Counted from the first letter of the stretch, positions 28,608 to 38,713 are shown. The stretch: 64,000 nt of DNA from Gimesia aquarii (GCF_007748195.1 NZ_CP037920.1:2729501-2793500), one strand, 5' to 3'. The notes: a model not told the origin generated them from the sequence alone. Program-made: numbers and translations.

Positions 28608-29639
28608 TCACGTTTCAATGTTCTGAACGCTTTCAGGACCCGTTTCCCACTGCTGCACCGCTTGTTTTGCTTTTTCTAAGTCTTTCAAATGATCGATACG
28701 ATAAGATCGATATAGTCTCCAGTAGATTACTGGCGTCCAAAGTGCCATCACAATAAATCCAGGAAATTCGCCGAATAAACCTGGGGGATTTAGTAACTCT
28801 AGAATGATAAAGATGATCAAGCAAATACAACTCCACCAAGTGATGAATTTCCATAACTTAACGAATTCTTTGTCCGCACTAATTCGTTGGGTGGGCTCCC
28901 CTTTTTTGTCGGTAGAGTAACGCATCAACAACCAAATTATGATTGTTGGGATGGGGATAAGTAAGTGACGAGGTGATAGAAAAATCCAGGCCGCGATAAT
29001 GCCACCAATGGTAAAAAGAAAAATAAATGGCAGACATAACCAATCCCACCGACGACGTGTTAATAAAATTTCACTTGGTCCAGGATCACGAATGGCCTTC
29101 GGCTTAGGATCGCGCAGTGGAATCGCGATCCGTAGGCAAAACAGATCCCAATTCTGCTGAACGGATTCGGGTAGATGACTTTGGAAATATTGAATCAACC
29201 AGAGTCTTTCTTCTTTCTCTAAGTACATCAGATTAATGGTTCCTGTTTCAATCAATGTCTTTAAGGTCAGTGCACCATGAGAGGTCAGTCTCCAGCGCGC
29301 CTGAATAACATTCGACAGGTTAATCTCTTTTTGGGAAAATACCCCCTTTACGAGAACAGTTTCGTTTTGAATTGTGGTCGAACTAAACTGACAGATAAGG
29401 GTTCCCCAAAGCATCATGCCAGGCATAATCGAACATAACAGCGTAAAGGCAATGACAGCATTTATCTTCTGAGCCGGGTGAGCCACAAGCCACATACTAT
29501 ATGTGAAACCGATTCCCATCAGTGTGAAGATGACTAAGGACAAGAGATAGTCATTGCGATCGCTTTTCTTCGGCCGAAATACTCTGAAACCCTCGTCGTT
29601 TTCAGTGATTTCTGATGTCGTCGGTTCGTTGCCTTTCAC
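28608..29639 (-). CDS. Paralogous integral membrane protein 2
   Basis: 343 aa, clearly homologous over its length to the 26770-27789 product: shared 'PESVQQNW.LFC..IA.PLRD' and 'PGP.E.L.TR.RW' segments and the same helix layout. Both are on the minus strand with a lipoprotein gene between them on the plus strand, suggesting a gene duplication followed by insertion or rearrangement. Function unknown; a PH-like soluble part between helix pairs is likely. Confidence 0.75.
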   Translation of the reverse strand: MKGNEPTTSEITENDEGFRVFRPKKSDRNDYLLSLVIFTLMGIGFTYSMWLVAHPAQKINAVIAFTLLCSIMPGMMLWGTLICQFSSTTIQNETVLVKGVFSQKEINLSNVIQARWRLTSHGALTLKTLIETGTINLMYLEKEERLWLIQYFQSHLPESVQQNWDLFCLRIAIPLRDPKPKAIRDPGPSEILLTRRRWDWLCLPFIFLFTIGGIIAAWIFLSPRHLLIPIPTIIIWLLMRYSTDKKGEPTQRISADKEFVKLWKFITWWSCICLIIFIILELLNPPGLFGEFPGFIVMALWTPVIYWRLYRSYRIDHLKDLEKAKQAVQQWETGPESVQNIET

Positions 29640-29792
29640 TATAGCTCTTTACCTTGTTCGATTTAGAATCAATGGCGAAGAATAGCCTCAAGGTTTTGAA
29701 CGTAAAAAGCAAAATTTAGGATCACATGAAAATCAACTATCACCAAAAAAATGTCAATAGCTCGCTAACCCATTTACTTCTTAAAAAGAAAG

Positions 29793-29820
29793 CGTTTGTG
29801 AGTTTTGTGCTTTTCGTAGT
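29793..29820. repeat. Possible decayed CACGAAA-type repeat arm
   Basis: GTGAGTTTTGTGCTTTTCGT near 29797 resembles one arm of the repeat at 17861-18020. It is degenerate and its partner arm is not seen. Confidence 0.3.
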
Positions 29821-29879
29821 AGTAAAAATACTTAGAGTTAAGATAGTGAGGGAAAAGTGAGAGTAATCGAAATGTAAAC

Positions 29880-32800
29880 TCATTCACCTTTCGGAACGCC
29901 GTTGATCGTCCAATAAATCTCTTCTCGAAACGTTTCACCCTGATCGTCTTCCAATTTGAGTTTTAAATGAACCTGATTCACGGGTTTGAGATCGGGCACT
30001 GTTAATTTCACACTTTTGCCATCCTCAGAAAGTGTCGCTTTTGTCAAGTTTATCTTTTCTTTGCCTGGTCGATCTGTTGTGGGAGAAAACATGTCCGACC
30101 CATAGGCGGGACGCCAGTGGTAGTTCCAGTGTTCGGCGAGATAAGATTCGAGATTAGTTGCTACTGCAGGATCAAGTGGGAAATTGAATTTAATCCGCAA
30201 TCCGTCTGATTCTACCTGACAGTCTGTAACCATCGAAAGCGGTTTGCCTGTATAGCGCAGACGTTGCACACCCTGGTCGAGCAGCCCTCGTCGGCCGCCA
30301 CCGTTCCAGCCATCCAGCCCGACTGCATAAACTTGTCCGTCTGCTGGATTCACACGTGCCCTGTGAATACCAGTGCTAAAATCAAAAGGTAATTTGATGA
30401 TTGCCGCCTGACTGACATCGTTCAAATCTTGTAACATTAAATAATAGAGCCAGCCTTTGCCGAAGCTGGTATGGAGTAACCGACCCGAGAGTGGCCCCCA
30501 CCGCGGGTCATCGATCCACAACTGACCGCCTGAGGAATTGTCAAAACTTTGAGGCATCCAGATGATCGGTTGATCAAATTTTTTCGGCGGAACTACTTTG
30601 CGATGATCAATGCGCCCTCCATCCGGTGCCCAGTTCTTTCCGCCCGAGTGAGTTTGCACATAACCATAAAAACCACCCGGTTTCACCAGACTGATTTTGG
30701 AAGCAGGCATCCAACTCCCTTGATTGTCGCTGACGGTCATGCGGTTGTCAGGTAAAATTCCCATACCGTTTGGTGTGCGAAATCCTGTGCAATATACTTT
30801 TCGTTGTTTTCCGTCCGGAGAGACCTTGATCACTGCACCCGGCAATGCATAGCTTGTGTACTGACCACATTTCGCGTAATAAAAATTACCTTGAGTATCG
30901 GTGTGTAAATCGAAATTGAAAGCATGGAAAAATCGAGAGACATCGGTATCGGCTGAAAAACTTTCATAGAAGTCGGCTTCACCATCGTTGTTCAGATCGT
31001 GCAGACGTGTTAGCCGATCTTTACAGGTGACATAGATAGTGCCGTCTACCACTTTCACACCAAATGGTTCATACAGGCCGCCAGCAAAACGTTTCCATTT
31101 GAGGTTTAATAAATCCTGATCAATTCCAGAGACAGTCCAGATATCACCACCATGAGTAGAAATGACCATGCGGCCATCGGGAAAGAAATCGAGTGCCGAA
31201 GTACGAAACCACGTATTCCAGCGGGTCGATTCAGGAATACTGAGCGTGTCGAGCGCATAAGCGCCGCGTTCTAAACCGGGATAACCGACTGTGTTTAAAA
31301 CTTCAGACCAGTTGGCTGGCCCTCCGGTGATCAATGATTTTGGATCGACAAGCTCATTGGCTTGTTCCACATATTCTTGTAGAGATTCTAAATCGTCAAC
31401 GCCTATTCCGGCAAAGCAAATGACATCGACTATGCGAGACTTATTATCAGCAGGAATATTCAATACTAACCGTTGTTTTTGATCGACGTTCCAGGTAATC
31501 CCGCTCGCATTTCCCACCACAGCTGATGCGGTAAAGTGACCAAGTTGATTCCCTTGTGAACCACCGCTGATGGCGATCGTCTTTGCAGCAGAGCCCTGTT
31601 TCAGATTGGGACGTTTTACATTACCGGCCAATATACCAGAGAAACGTGATTCGCTATTCTCTGGTGTAGCTGTTGCCAGAACTAATGCCTTTCCTGGCCC
31701 GATGCGTAACGTATGACGTACTGATGTTTCTTTGGCAACCGCTTGGGGCAATTCGAGAATTTCACGATCATCAATTTTGTAAGAGAGCACCAGTTGATTG
31801 CCGTGCAGATAATGTCCCCGGTAGTCAAGCCATTTTTGAGGTAGCGGCCCACGCGGTAGCAGATCTTTTTTAGAGTAATCTAGAGAGCCATCATGACCCC
31901 ACTGCCAGCCGGCTAATTCATTCAAAACATCACCCTCTGGGTGCGGAACACCTTCACCGCGGCCTCGGATATGTTGTGTCGCTTTTAAATTGAGAAAGCC
32001 ACCTTTCCAGATGCCCGCTTGATTCATTGAGTGCAGATCGTATGAAATGGTCGTTTCATCATCCAGTTTTACTGTCAAGGCACTGGTTGTGATGCGACCC
32101 AGTTGAGAGGCCAGCGCGGGACCAAAGTCGCGTTCGATCTTGAGATCAAATTCACCCGATCCCGTTCCTTTGGGCAGGCTCTTCAGGTATTCGGGCGTCA
32201 CTTCCTTGTAAGCCGGATTATTTGGTTCCATAAACTCTTCACGAATATAATGCACAACCTGATAGCGTTCTTTGGGGCTGAGATGTTGCATCGGCCCCAT
32301 CAAGCCATTACCTTTGGAAAGTGTGAGAAACATGCGATACGGGTCTGCACCGAATTTCAGAGGCTGAGTGCCAAATGCCCGCGCTGTAGGCAGCGAGGGT
32401 TTGTTTCCATCCATGCCATGACAGTTTTTACACAAACCGTGATAGATGCGTTCTCCAGCTTCAAAATCTCGTTCCTTCATGCGACGCAGGATGCCTGCAT
32501 GGTCCAGATTTTTAGCGTCATCTTTGACGATCAATTCTTCAGCCGATGGTTTCAGTTCAGCAGCGCGTTTTGCACCACCACGGGCCACATTGAAGACATA
32601 GCTGGCTAAATCGTAAAACTCTCCCTGATTTTTCAGCGTTCCAACTAACCCTTCGGGCATCATTGATTTCTTGCCGATCGTTTTTTCATCGATCTCGTTC
32701 TTAGGAATGATGATTTCTTTTTCCAGATTCGTGGCATCGCGTAATACCAATGAATCTTTTCGATCCTGGGCTACCAATCCTGAAACCAGTTTTCCCTCGT

Positions 32801-33155
32801 CTGTGATAATTGTGACCGTTTCGAATCCCTTTTTGATCTTTTTTGAAGGAAAGAGAATGGATTCGATCAGATATTCATCGGTCAGTTCTTTATCAGTCTT
32901 TGTCAGGTCAGGCCCCAGAGGAGACGAATCCTTTCCGCTTTCATGACATTTAATACAAGCGGCGACCGACTTATAAAACACCAGAGCACCCCGCTTGGGA
33001 TTTCCACGACGTCGTGCTTCCTTTGCCAATAGTCCGAGATCAGCCTGTTTGAGTTGTTGTTCCAACTGATTCGTTCGTTGTTGTGCTTCGGCAGGCTTTA
33101 TTAATGATCCAAGTAGAATAAATATTACCCAGACAGAAAACAGAATAAATTTCAT
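29880..33155 (-). CDS. Secreted double cytochrome c / dehydrogenase-like propeller protein
   Basis: 1091 aa from ATG 33155, which opens the signal peptide 'FILFSVWVIFILLGSLIKPA'; a TTG 30 bases earlier is not needed. Two haem c sites: CIKCH at residue ~66 in a PVC haem domain ('GALVFYKSVAACIKCHESG', 'SPLGPDLTK') and CKNCH at ~240 in a classic cytochrome c domain ('GERIYHGLCKNCHGMDG'). A DUF6797-like middle follows (about 330-620). About 640-1000 is a quinoprotein/Sorbosone-dehydrogenase-like propeller ('GRMVISTHGGDIWTVSGID', 'GNFYYAKCGQY', 'RTPNGMGILPDNRMTVSDNQ', 'LLHTSFGKGWLYYL'). The end is Ig-like. Likely periplasmic electron-transferring oxidation of a sugar-type substrate; substrate unknown. 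Confidence 0.92.
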   Translation of the reverse strand: MKFILFSVWVIFILLGSLIKPAEAQQRTNQLEQQLKQADLGLLAKEARRRGNPKRGALVFYKSVAACIKCHESGKDSSPLGPDLTKTDKELTDEYLIESILFPSKKIKKGFETVTIITDEGKLVSGLVAQDRKDSLVLRDATNLEKEIIIPKNEIDEKTIGKKSMMPEGLVGTLKNQGEFYDLASYVFNVARGGAKRAAELKPSAEELIVKDDAKNLDHAGILRRMKERDFEAGERIYHGLCKNCHGMDGNKPSLPTARAFGTQPLKFGADPYRMFLTLSKGNGLMGPMQHLSPKERYQVVHYIREEFMEPNNPAYKEVTPEYLKSLPKGTGSGEFDLKIERDFGPALASQLGRITTSALTVKLDDETTISYDLHSMNQAGIWKGGFLNLKATQHIRGRGEGVPHPEGDVLNELAGWQWGHDGSLDYSKKDLLPRGPLPQKWLDYRGHYLHGNQLVLSYKIDDREILELPQAVAKETSVRHTLRIGPGKALVLATATPENSESRFSGILAGNVKRPNLKQGSAAKTIAISGGSQGNQLGHFTASAVVGNASGITWNVDQKQRLVLNIPADNKSRIVDVICFAGIGVDDLESLQEYVEQANELVDPKSLITGGPANWSEVLNTVGYPGLERGAYALDTLSIPESTRWNTWFRTSALDFFPDGRMVISTHGGDIWTVSGIDQDLLNLKWKRFAGGLYEPFGVKVVDGTIYVTCKDRLTRLHDLNNDGEADFYESFSADTDVSRFFHAFNFDLHTDTQGNFYYAKCGQYTSYALPGAVIKVSPDGKQRKVYCTGFRTPNGMGILPDNRMTVSDNQGSWMPASKISLVKPGGFYGYVQTHSGGKNWAPDGGRIDHRKVVPPKKFDQPIIWMPQSFDNSSGGQLWIDDPRWGPLSGRLLHTSFGKGWLYYLMLQDLNDVSQAAIIKLPFDFSTGIHRARVNPADGQVYAVGLDGWNGGGRRGLLDQGVQRLRYTGKPLSMVTDCQVESDGLRIKFNFPLDPAVATNLESYLAEHWNYHWRPAYGSDMFSPTTDRPGKEKINLTKATLSEDGKSVKLTVPDLKPVNQVHLKLKLEDDQGETFREEIYWTINGVPKGE

Positions 33156-33405
33156 TGAAAGACTTTCATCAGAGGAATTTCGCAATGTATTTATTATGGC
33201 TTATGATTGCTTTATCTTAAAAGACTCTTTTTTTACATACAAGAATCGATGCTTTATAGAAAGAGGGTCACATAAAATTATAAGACCTCTATTGTGAACT
33301 CACTACGTAGACTTAACAATACACATGTATTGAATACTTTGAATATGGAAATAGACTCACGCTATAAATTAACCTTGTTAAGCCATTGAATCGGAATTCC
33401 GAACT

Positions 33406-35061
33406 GTGAATACAGAAATATCACTTCCTCAGAATATCCCCGTGCTCATCGTCGGGGCAGGACCAACTGGTTTATCGCTGGCGGTCGAATTGGCCAGAAG
33501 GCAGATTGATTGTCTGTTGGTCGACCGTCGGCCAGAACCGCTACCTCTGGATCGTGCTACGGTCATTCACAGTCGATCTTTAGAGGTTTTGGAATCGATG
33601 GGTATTCTTGAGTCGTTTCTGCAACGTGGGCACATCATGCACGGTTTCAATCTTTTTGCTTACGGGCAGAAAATTGCGACAGTCAAGTTTGATAGTTTAG
33701 ATTGCCGCCATCCCTATGACCTTAATCTCTCTGAGAATGAAACCGAGGACATTTTAACAAATCGTTTGATTGAACTGGGAGGAGCCGTTACCCGAGGATG
33801 GGAACTGAGCAAGATTGAACAAACTGAAACAGAGGTAAAGGCTTCGTTGCGGGCCACAGATGGAACAGAGCACACAGTTACTTCTAATTGGTTAGTGGGC
33901 GCAGATGGCATTCATAGCAGAGTGCGCGAAGCGATTGGTATCGAAATCGCCGGACACCGTTATCCGGTCCAATGGGGAGTCATCGATGGTCATCTGAAGA
34001 ATTGGCAGCATGAACCTGATTTGGCGGCGATTCAACTGGAAAATCCTGCACTGAATCCGGTCCCACTTCCCGAGGGGCGATGGCGGGTTTATTTTCGTGC
34101 TGATGATAATACAGGATCAGCAGAGATTCTCGAAAGTATTAATCAGGGCCTTGATCAACTCTCTCCCGGCGCATCACTGGTCGAGCCTGATCAGTCGATG
34201 TTGTACCACGCGCATTGTCAATTGAGTGGCCATTACCGTTCTAATCGTGTATTGCTTGCCGGTGATGCTGCCCATGCATGCAGTCCCATCGAAGGGCATG
34301 GGATGAATACGGGAATCCAGGACTCTTTTAACTTGGGATGGAAATTAGCACTTGTCGCAAATGGGAAAGCCAACAAGAATTTACTCGATAGCTATGAGCT
34401 TGAACGCAGACCTGTTGCTGCTGCAGTGGCAGCAACAGGAGACGCTGCAGAAGAACTAAGGGATGTTCCCAACGATCCAACAGCCGTCGAACGTGTGAAA
34501 CGGACCTTTTGCGCCATACTCTGTTCTTCACGTGGTCAAAATCAGGTTGCCCTTGATGAATCCGAATTAGAATTTCATTACCGTGACAGTCCCATAGTGA
34601 GTGGATATCATTCTGCGGGTCGCGAAGCACAACAAAAATGGCTTGGGGTTCTCCCCGGTGATCGAATACCTGACGCTGGACCTCTTGAAATGAGAGCAGA
34701 CAAGACTGAGATAAGACTGAATCAGCTTAGCCAGACTGAAGGGCATGTCCTGTTATGGATGAGTGCTGATCAATCAGATATTCCCGAGAGAGGCGAATTC
34801 GAAACGGCCATGCAGCCAATAGGCGGCTCATTTTGGATTATCTCAACGACACCACCACCCGATACAATTTCACTATCAACTATGATGGATCACTGGTTGT
34901 ACGACATTGATGGTGACGTACACGCGCGGCTTGGTGTCATTGATCCGACACTGTTTGTGATTCGGCCTGACGGTCATGTTGCGTTTCGCTCTGAGCCACC
35001 TGATTTAGCGAATGTTTCCTGCTTTATTGATGAGCTTCTGACTCAAGGTCGGCTCTCTTAA
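33406..35061 (+). CDS. FAD-dependent aromatic-ring monooxygenase
   Basis: 551 aa, GTG start. Group A flavoprotein hydroxylase (PheA/TfdB/MhpA type): 'VLIVGAGPTGLSLAVELARR' FAD loop, 'WLVGADGIHSRVREAIGI' (the DG motif), 'LLAGDAAHACSPIEGHGMNT' (GD motif) and 'GIQDSFNLGWKLA'. The C-terminal ~150 residues form the usual thioredoxin-like dimer domain ('LGVIDPTLFVIRPDGHVAFR'). NAD(P)H and O2 hydroxylate a phenol- or polyketide-type substrate; which one cannot be told. It is not in an aromatic-degradation operon here. Confidence 0.93.
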   Translation: MNTEISLPQNIPVLIVGAGPTGLSLAVELARRQIDCLLVDRRPEPLPLDRATVIHSRSLEVLESMGILESFLQRGHIMHGFNLFAYGQKIATVKFDSLDCRHPYDLNLSENETEDILTNRLIELGGAVTRGWELSKIEQTETEVKASLRATDGTEHTVTSNWLVGADGIHSRVREAIGIEIAGHRYPVQWGVIDGHLKNWQHEPDLAAIQLENPALNPVPLPEGRWRVYFRADDNTGSAEILESINQGLDQLSPGASLVEPDQSMLYHAHCQLSGHYRSNRVLLAGDAAHACSPIEGHGMNTGIQDSFNLGWKLALVANGKANKNLLDSYELERRPVAAAVAATGDAAEELRDVPNDPTAVERVKRTFCAILCSSRGQNQVALDESELEFHYRDSPIVSGYHSAGREAQQKWLGVLPGDRIPDAGPLEMRADKTEIRLNQLSQTEGHVLLWMSADQSDIPERGEFETAMQPIGGSFWIISTTPPPDTISLSTMMDHWLYDIDGDVHARLGVIDPTLFVIRPDGHVAFRSEPPDLANVSCFIDELLTQGRLS

Positions 35062-35132
35062 TGAGAGAATCAACTTCCGGTCATTGTATTCAAGCACCTT
35101 TATTTTGACGTTCATTGTGTGTGAACTGGTTC

Positions 35133-36494
35133 TTATAGAAATCCATTTTGAGCCAAAAATGCATAGGAACTCCAGGGACGGAAAGAATCCGATCGATTGA
35201 ATGAAAGGTCAGGATAACCGGTCGAGCGTATTGCGATATAGGTTGCGATTTTGGGGCTTAATCCGACCAGAGAGATCAAATCATTTTGTAGCCTGAAAGG
35301 GTCTGAGACAGGTGAAAGGTCAATTTGTTGATTGATCATTGCAAGACAAAGGTTTTGAATCTGTCCAAATTGTTCAGGAGGTATGTCTAGATCTCTGATT
35401 CGTTCCAACAAGTGCTCTGCGTGGGGAAAGACAAAAGACAAACTGGAACAAGGTAGAGAGTTCAACTCGACTTTTTCACACATCGTGCGCATCAGTTTCG
35501 TAGCCAATTCGGCTTTCATTGACTGTTGTAAAATGGATCGGACTGACATTTGAAAAGGAGAAAGTGTCCCTACTAAACGTACTCCCTTTTGAAAACGCTT
35601 TTCGAAAGTGGAATTAGCAAAATGCTGTTGTAAAAGTAGTGGGTTTGCAGCCACATCCGTAAACAGTCGAGTTTGAGTGACTAAATCACGGATGTTGCAA
35701 CCTGGTAATGATCGATAAGAGATTGATAATTCAAAACAGTGCTCCAGCGTAAGATGTCGCACCTTCAGAAGCAGTATTTCATCTTCAATTTTCATTAGTT
35801 TTGAATAAACATGATCCTCAAGTGTTTCGACATTCTCTACTAACTCATTTTTGAGAAGTTGGCAGACTTGATGCCAGGGGTAGGGTGGACGGTACGCAAT
35901 CTTCAATCGAATACTTGACCAGATACCAGATTCTTTGTTTGCCTTGTTGCGAATTTGAGTGGGAGTGGAGCCAAAATCTTTTTTAATATGAGCATTGAAA
36001 GTTCTGATACTTTGAAATCCCGCATCAAAGGCGATTCGCGTGAGTGGGAGTGAAGTCTGCTCAATTAATTGTTTCGCCAGGTGTAACCTTCGAGTTTGTG
36101 CCCATGACTTTGGTGGGATTCCCAGATGACGAGTGAATTGCCGCCTGAGATGTCGCGCTGTAATTCCCAGTTGTTGCGCGAGTGAATCAATGCATGCTTC
36201 GTCAAGAAATCCGTTTTCTATCAAATGGAGAGCGCGCCGGATTTGCTCTGGAATATCAGCGGATTGAAAATGGAGTGGAGCCAACTCGGGTTTACAGCGC
36301 TTACAGGCACGAAACCCCTCGCGTTCTGCAGCTGTGGCTGTCAAAAAGAATCGAACATTCTCTCGTTTTGGCGTTTTGGCAGGACAAATCGGACGACAGT
36401 AAATCGAAGTCGACTTCACACCGAGGAAGAATACACCGTCAAATCGTTGGTCACGACTTTGATAGGCTAAATACCAAATATCTTCCTCGTTCAT
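35133..36494 (-). CDS. Ada-type regulator fused to AlkA-type DNA glycosylase, C-terminus abnormal
   Basis: 453 aa from ATG 36494 (GAGG upstream; a TTG at 36545 would overlap the cupin gene's stop). Residues 20-75 are the Ada Zn domain with four cysteines C33, C37, C64, C67; C33 is expected to accept methyl from phosphotriesters. About 80-170 is an AraC-type double HTH ('LAQQLGITARHLRRQFTRHL', 'IAFDAGFQSIRTFNAHIKKD'). About 190-445 is the AlkA N-domain plus HhH-GPD core ('VRLVGTLSPFQMSVRSILQQ', 'LISLVGLSPKIATYIAIRST'). After 'GYPDLSFNRSD' it jumps straight to 'RPWSSYAFL': about 20-25 residues that normally follow the catalytic Asp are missing. Activity of the glycosylase part is therefore doubtful. 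Confidence 0.88.
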   Translation of the reverse strand: MNEEDIWYLAYQSRDQRFDGVFFLGVKSTSIYCRPICPAKTPKRENVRFFLTATAAEREGFRACKRCKPELAPLHFQSADIPEQIRRALHLIENGFLDEACIDSLAQQLGITARHLRRQFTRHLGIPPKSWAQTRRLHLAKQLIEQTSLPLTRIAFDAGFQSIRTFNAHIKKDFGSTPTQIRNKANKESGIWSSIRLKIAYRPPYPWHQVCQLLKNELVENVETLEDHVYSKLMKIEDEILLLKVRHLTLEHCFELSISYRSLPGCNIRDLVTQTRLFTDVAANPLLLQQHFANSTFEKRFQKGVRLVGTLSPFQMSVRSILQQSMKAELATKLMRTMCEKVELNSLPCSSLSFVFPHAEHLLERIRDLDIPPEQFGQIQNLCLAMINQQIDLSPVSDPFRLQNDLISLVGLSPKIATYIAIRSTGYPDLSFNRSDSFRPWSSYAFLAQNGFL

Positions 36495-36541
36495 CGGTCT
36501 AACCTCAGTGTCGCCCGATTGGGTTGTCCGGCTCTGCTGGC

Positions 36542-37075
36542 TCAATCATTCAGGAGGCTGCCAATTGATTGTTCTTTAAAACCCATATTATACTTTAAAT
36601 TATCAGCTTCACCACCGGGTACCCAAATCACAATGGCTTTTACTGGCTCATCGCCGACTACCGAGTGAATAATTTTATCTCCGGCGTGAACAATTCCTAC
36701 TTGACCGGGTTCGATCACGTATTTTTTTCCATTAACAGTATGACCGAGTTTGCCAGAAATGACATAAAAAATTTCTGTGCTTTTATGGACATGTTCCAGA
36801 CCCTGCACTGCTTGTTCTGATTGAGGAACTTTAGGAAGGTACAGTTCTGCAACTTCCACATCAGCATTTCCATAGTTATCGCGTTCAACCAAAGTTTTCA
36901 GAAATGCATCTTTTTTTACCAGCCAGCGAACACCTTTACCAACAGGTTGATATTTCAAACCTGCTTTCGTTGTCGCCGAGTTGCTTTCAGATGCAGGTTC
37001 ATCTCCTTTAAGTAACGGTAGAGTCACCAGACCAGCGAGAACAGTTACCGTAATCAGACTTGAATTCATTCGCAT
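36542..37075 (-). CDS. Secreted cupin-domain protein
   Basis: 177 aa; signal peptide 1-24 (SLITVTVLAGLVTLPLLKG). A single cupin_2 domain: 'GLEHVHKSTEIFYVISGKLG' (His-x-His and Glu metal ligands), 'VIEPGQVGIVHAGDKIIHSV' (second motif with His). Periplasmic cupins may bind metal and sugar-like ligands; function unknown. The next gene on this strand (Ada-AlkA) starts 47 bp beyond its stop, so they may share a transcript, though function does not link them. Confidence 0.85.
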   Translation of the reverse strand: MRMNSSLITVTVLAGLVTLPLLKGDEPASESNSATTKAGLKYQPVGKGVRWLVKKDAFLKTLVERDNYGNADVEVAELYLPKVPQSEQAVQGLEHVHKSTEIFYVISGKLGHTVNGKKYVIEPGQVGIVHAGDKIIHSVVGDEPVKAIVIWVPGGEADNLKYNMGFKEQSIGSLLND

Positions 37076-37482
37076 TTTGAGCTCCTTAACTTAGTACGAA
37101 TTTGTTGGTTAGTTAATGGTAACTATATGCTTCGTACGAACAGGAGACTGGCAGAATTCGGACATCAAAGTGAGGTAGGTTAAAAATGAAAATAGAACTT
37201 GCAGAGATTTTCACTCACAATTGAGTTGAGATTTGAATGATCAGAAAAGAGTCAAATTTGGCGCTTCGATAGAGAGGGCATATGTCCTGTTATCTTAATA
37301 AAACCACACAAGATAGTTACTGCTTGAGAGGGTCTGGTGTTCATTGCGAACAGGACAAATTTGTAATTTATGGTCTACAAAATGAAATTCGTTAAAGCTC
37401 ACTTTTAAAAGATAATTCACATAATCGACTGATCTTCCCGAAATCGATCCACATGAATATTCGGCCGACTTGATTGCAAAAA
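37076..37482. other. Intergenic region, no gene seen
   Basis: About 400 bp upstream of the cupin gene. AT-rich and without coding pattern; the cupin promoter should lie at its left end. The right end meets the inverted-repeat element at 37483. Confidence 0.4.
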
Positions 37483-37606
37483 AGTGCCAGGAACTTCTTG
37501 TTGACCGGTGAAGCGACCTGGATTATCGCTCTCGGAAAACGAAAATCGGTCGCCCCAAGGAAGTACACCATGAAAGTCTTAAATCGGCTCCTGGCACTAT
37601 TTTTTT
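37477..37606. mobile_element. MITE/REP-like element with 10-bp terminal inverted repeats
   Basis: AGTGCCAGGA at 37483-37492 and its exact reverse complement TCCTGGCACT at 37589-37598 bound a ~115-bp core; both are flanked outward by A- or T-runs (AAAAA on the left, TTTTTTT on the right). The core contains CGACC...GGTCG and further short inverted repeats. Size, termini and intergenic position fit a non-autonomous insertion or REP-type unit. No transposase is present in the window. It directly follows the end of the EF-hand gene and its right T-run could also act as a terminator on the plus strand. Confidence 0.5.
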
Positions 37607-37620
37607 AACACACAACAATT

Positions 37621-38280
37621 TTATGTCGCAGGAACCCGAACTTTGGGTTTTTCTGGATTGAGTCTACCTTTGATGCGATAGAGAGCCGCCTTTTGTTCTT
37701 CTGCATCGACGACACCATCTTTATTGGAGTCAAGAGTTAGAAAGAGGCGTTGGAGTTGTCTGGGAACCTCTGTACGACTTACGGCAGTATCTTTATTTTG
37801 ATCTAACATTGTGAAGATATCCGCAGTCAGTCCCAAGCCAGTGACGTTGGAGCGACCACTTAATATTCTGGCACGATCGACGATTGCTAATTGCTCCTGA
37901 CGATTCAGAATCCCATCTCCATTGATATCAGCACTCGTCATGCGAGGAACAAGCTGAGAGGGTACTTCATTCCGTGCGATTACACCATCACGGTTTTGAT
38001 CGATTCGAGCCATCAATTCAGTGAGTTCTTCGATAGCGTCAACTCCGTCATCTCCATTTTGGTTACCACCACCGCGTCGCATTTGATTTCCACCACCGGC
38101 TCCCTGTTGCCCCCGTTGGCATTGACCGCCTCCACGTTGGCCACCTCCGGCACCTTGCTGGGCTCCGCCACCTGGTGGGCCACCACCTCTTGGACCTCGG
38201 CCTCCTCCACGTTGGGCATAAGCATCACTGGCGAAGATCGTCAGCGCAAACATTGTGAGCATAAAACCAGCTTTTCGCAT
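37621..38280 (-). CDS. Secreted EF-hand protein with glycine-rich region
   Basis: 219 aa. Signal peptide 1-22 (ending AYAQ). Residues 23-75 are Gly/Gln/Arg-rich low complexity. Four EF-hand-type calcium loops start at D94 (DQNRDGVIARNE), D118 (DINGDGILNRQE), D160 (DQNKDTAVSRTE) and D184 (DSNKDGVVDAEE); the third lacks the usual Gly at position 6 and may bind weakly. Calcium-binding secreted proteins of this type are abundant in Planctomycetes and thought to serve surface or periplasmic structure. The gene appears monocistronic. Confidence 0.9.
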   Translation of the reverse strand: MRKAGFMLTMFALTIFASDAYAQRGGGRGPRGGGPPGGGAQQGAGGGQRGGGQCQRGQQGAGGGNQMRRGGGNQNGDDGVDAIEELTELMARIDQNRDGVIARNEVPSQLVPRMTSADINGDGILNRQEQLAIVDRARILSGRSNVTGLGLTADIFTMLDQNKDTAVSRTEVPRQLQRLFLTLDSNKDGVVDAEEQKAALYRIKGRLNPEKPKVRVPAT

Positions 38281-38713
38281 CGGTAGGTTCCCCCTTTTTG
38301 GACGACAATTGTTTTACTACGAAATGACAGTTGGCCCACTTAAGTTAAAGAGTGCCTTTGAAACGATGTCGCTTACTGGCAACCTGAACTTTGCTATTGA
38401 GAGTTAAGAAGGTCTGAATGCAATAATAACAACAGGATGATCGATCTGTATGTCTTTGCTGAATCAAGCGTTATGAAATACAGCAATATCGATCACGGAT
38501 ATGTCTCTTATTAGAAACGTATACCTCCATCAGATTGCTACAGATTATTTGAATAAAAAGGGGCTTGATAAAAATATCAATCAGACAAAATGAGATACGC
38601 ATTTGAATACTAATTCATGAATCTACGTCAAATGGTAACTCGAGCGTCCTCGTACAAACTTTCGGCTCAAAAAAGAAGAATATCGAGAAAAGAAATCACA
38701 ACTGCTGTCAATT
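38281..38713. other. Intergenic region upstream of the EF-hand gene
   Basis: 433 bp. The left part must hold the promoter and leader of the minus-strand EF-hand gene. No RNA gene or repeat recognised. Confidence 0.4.
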
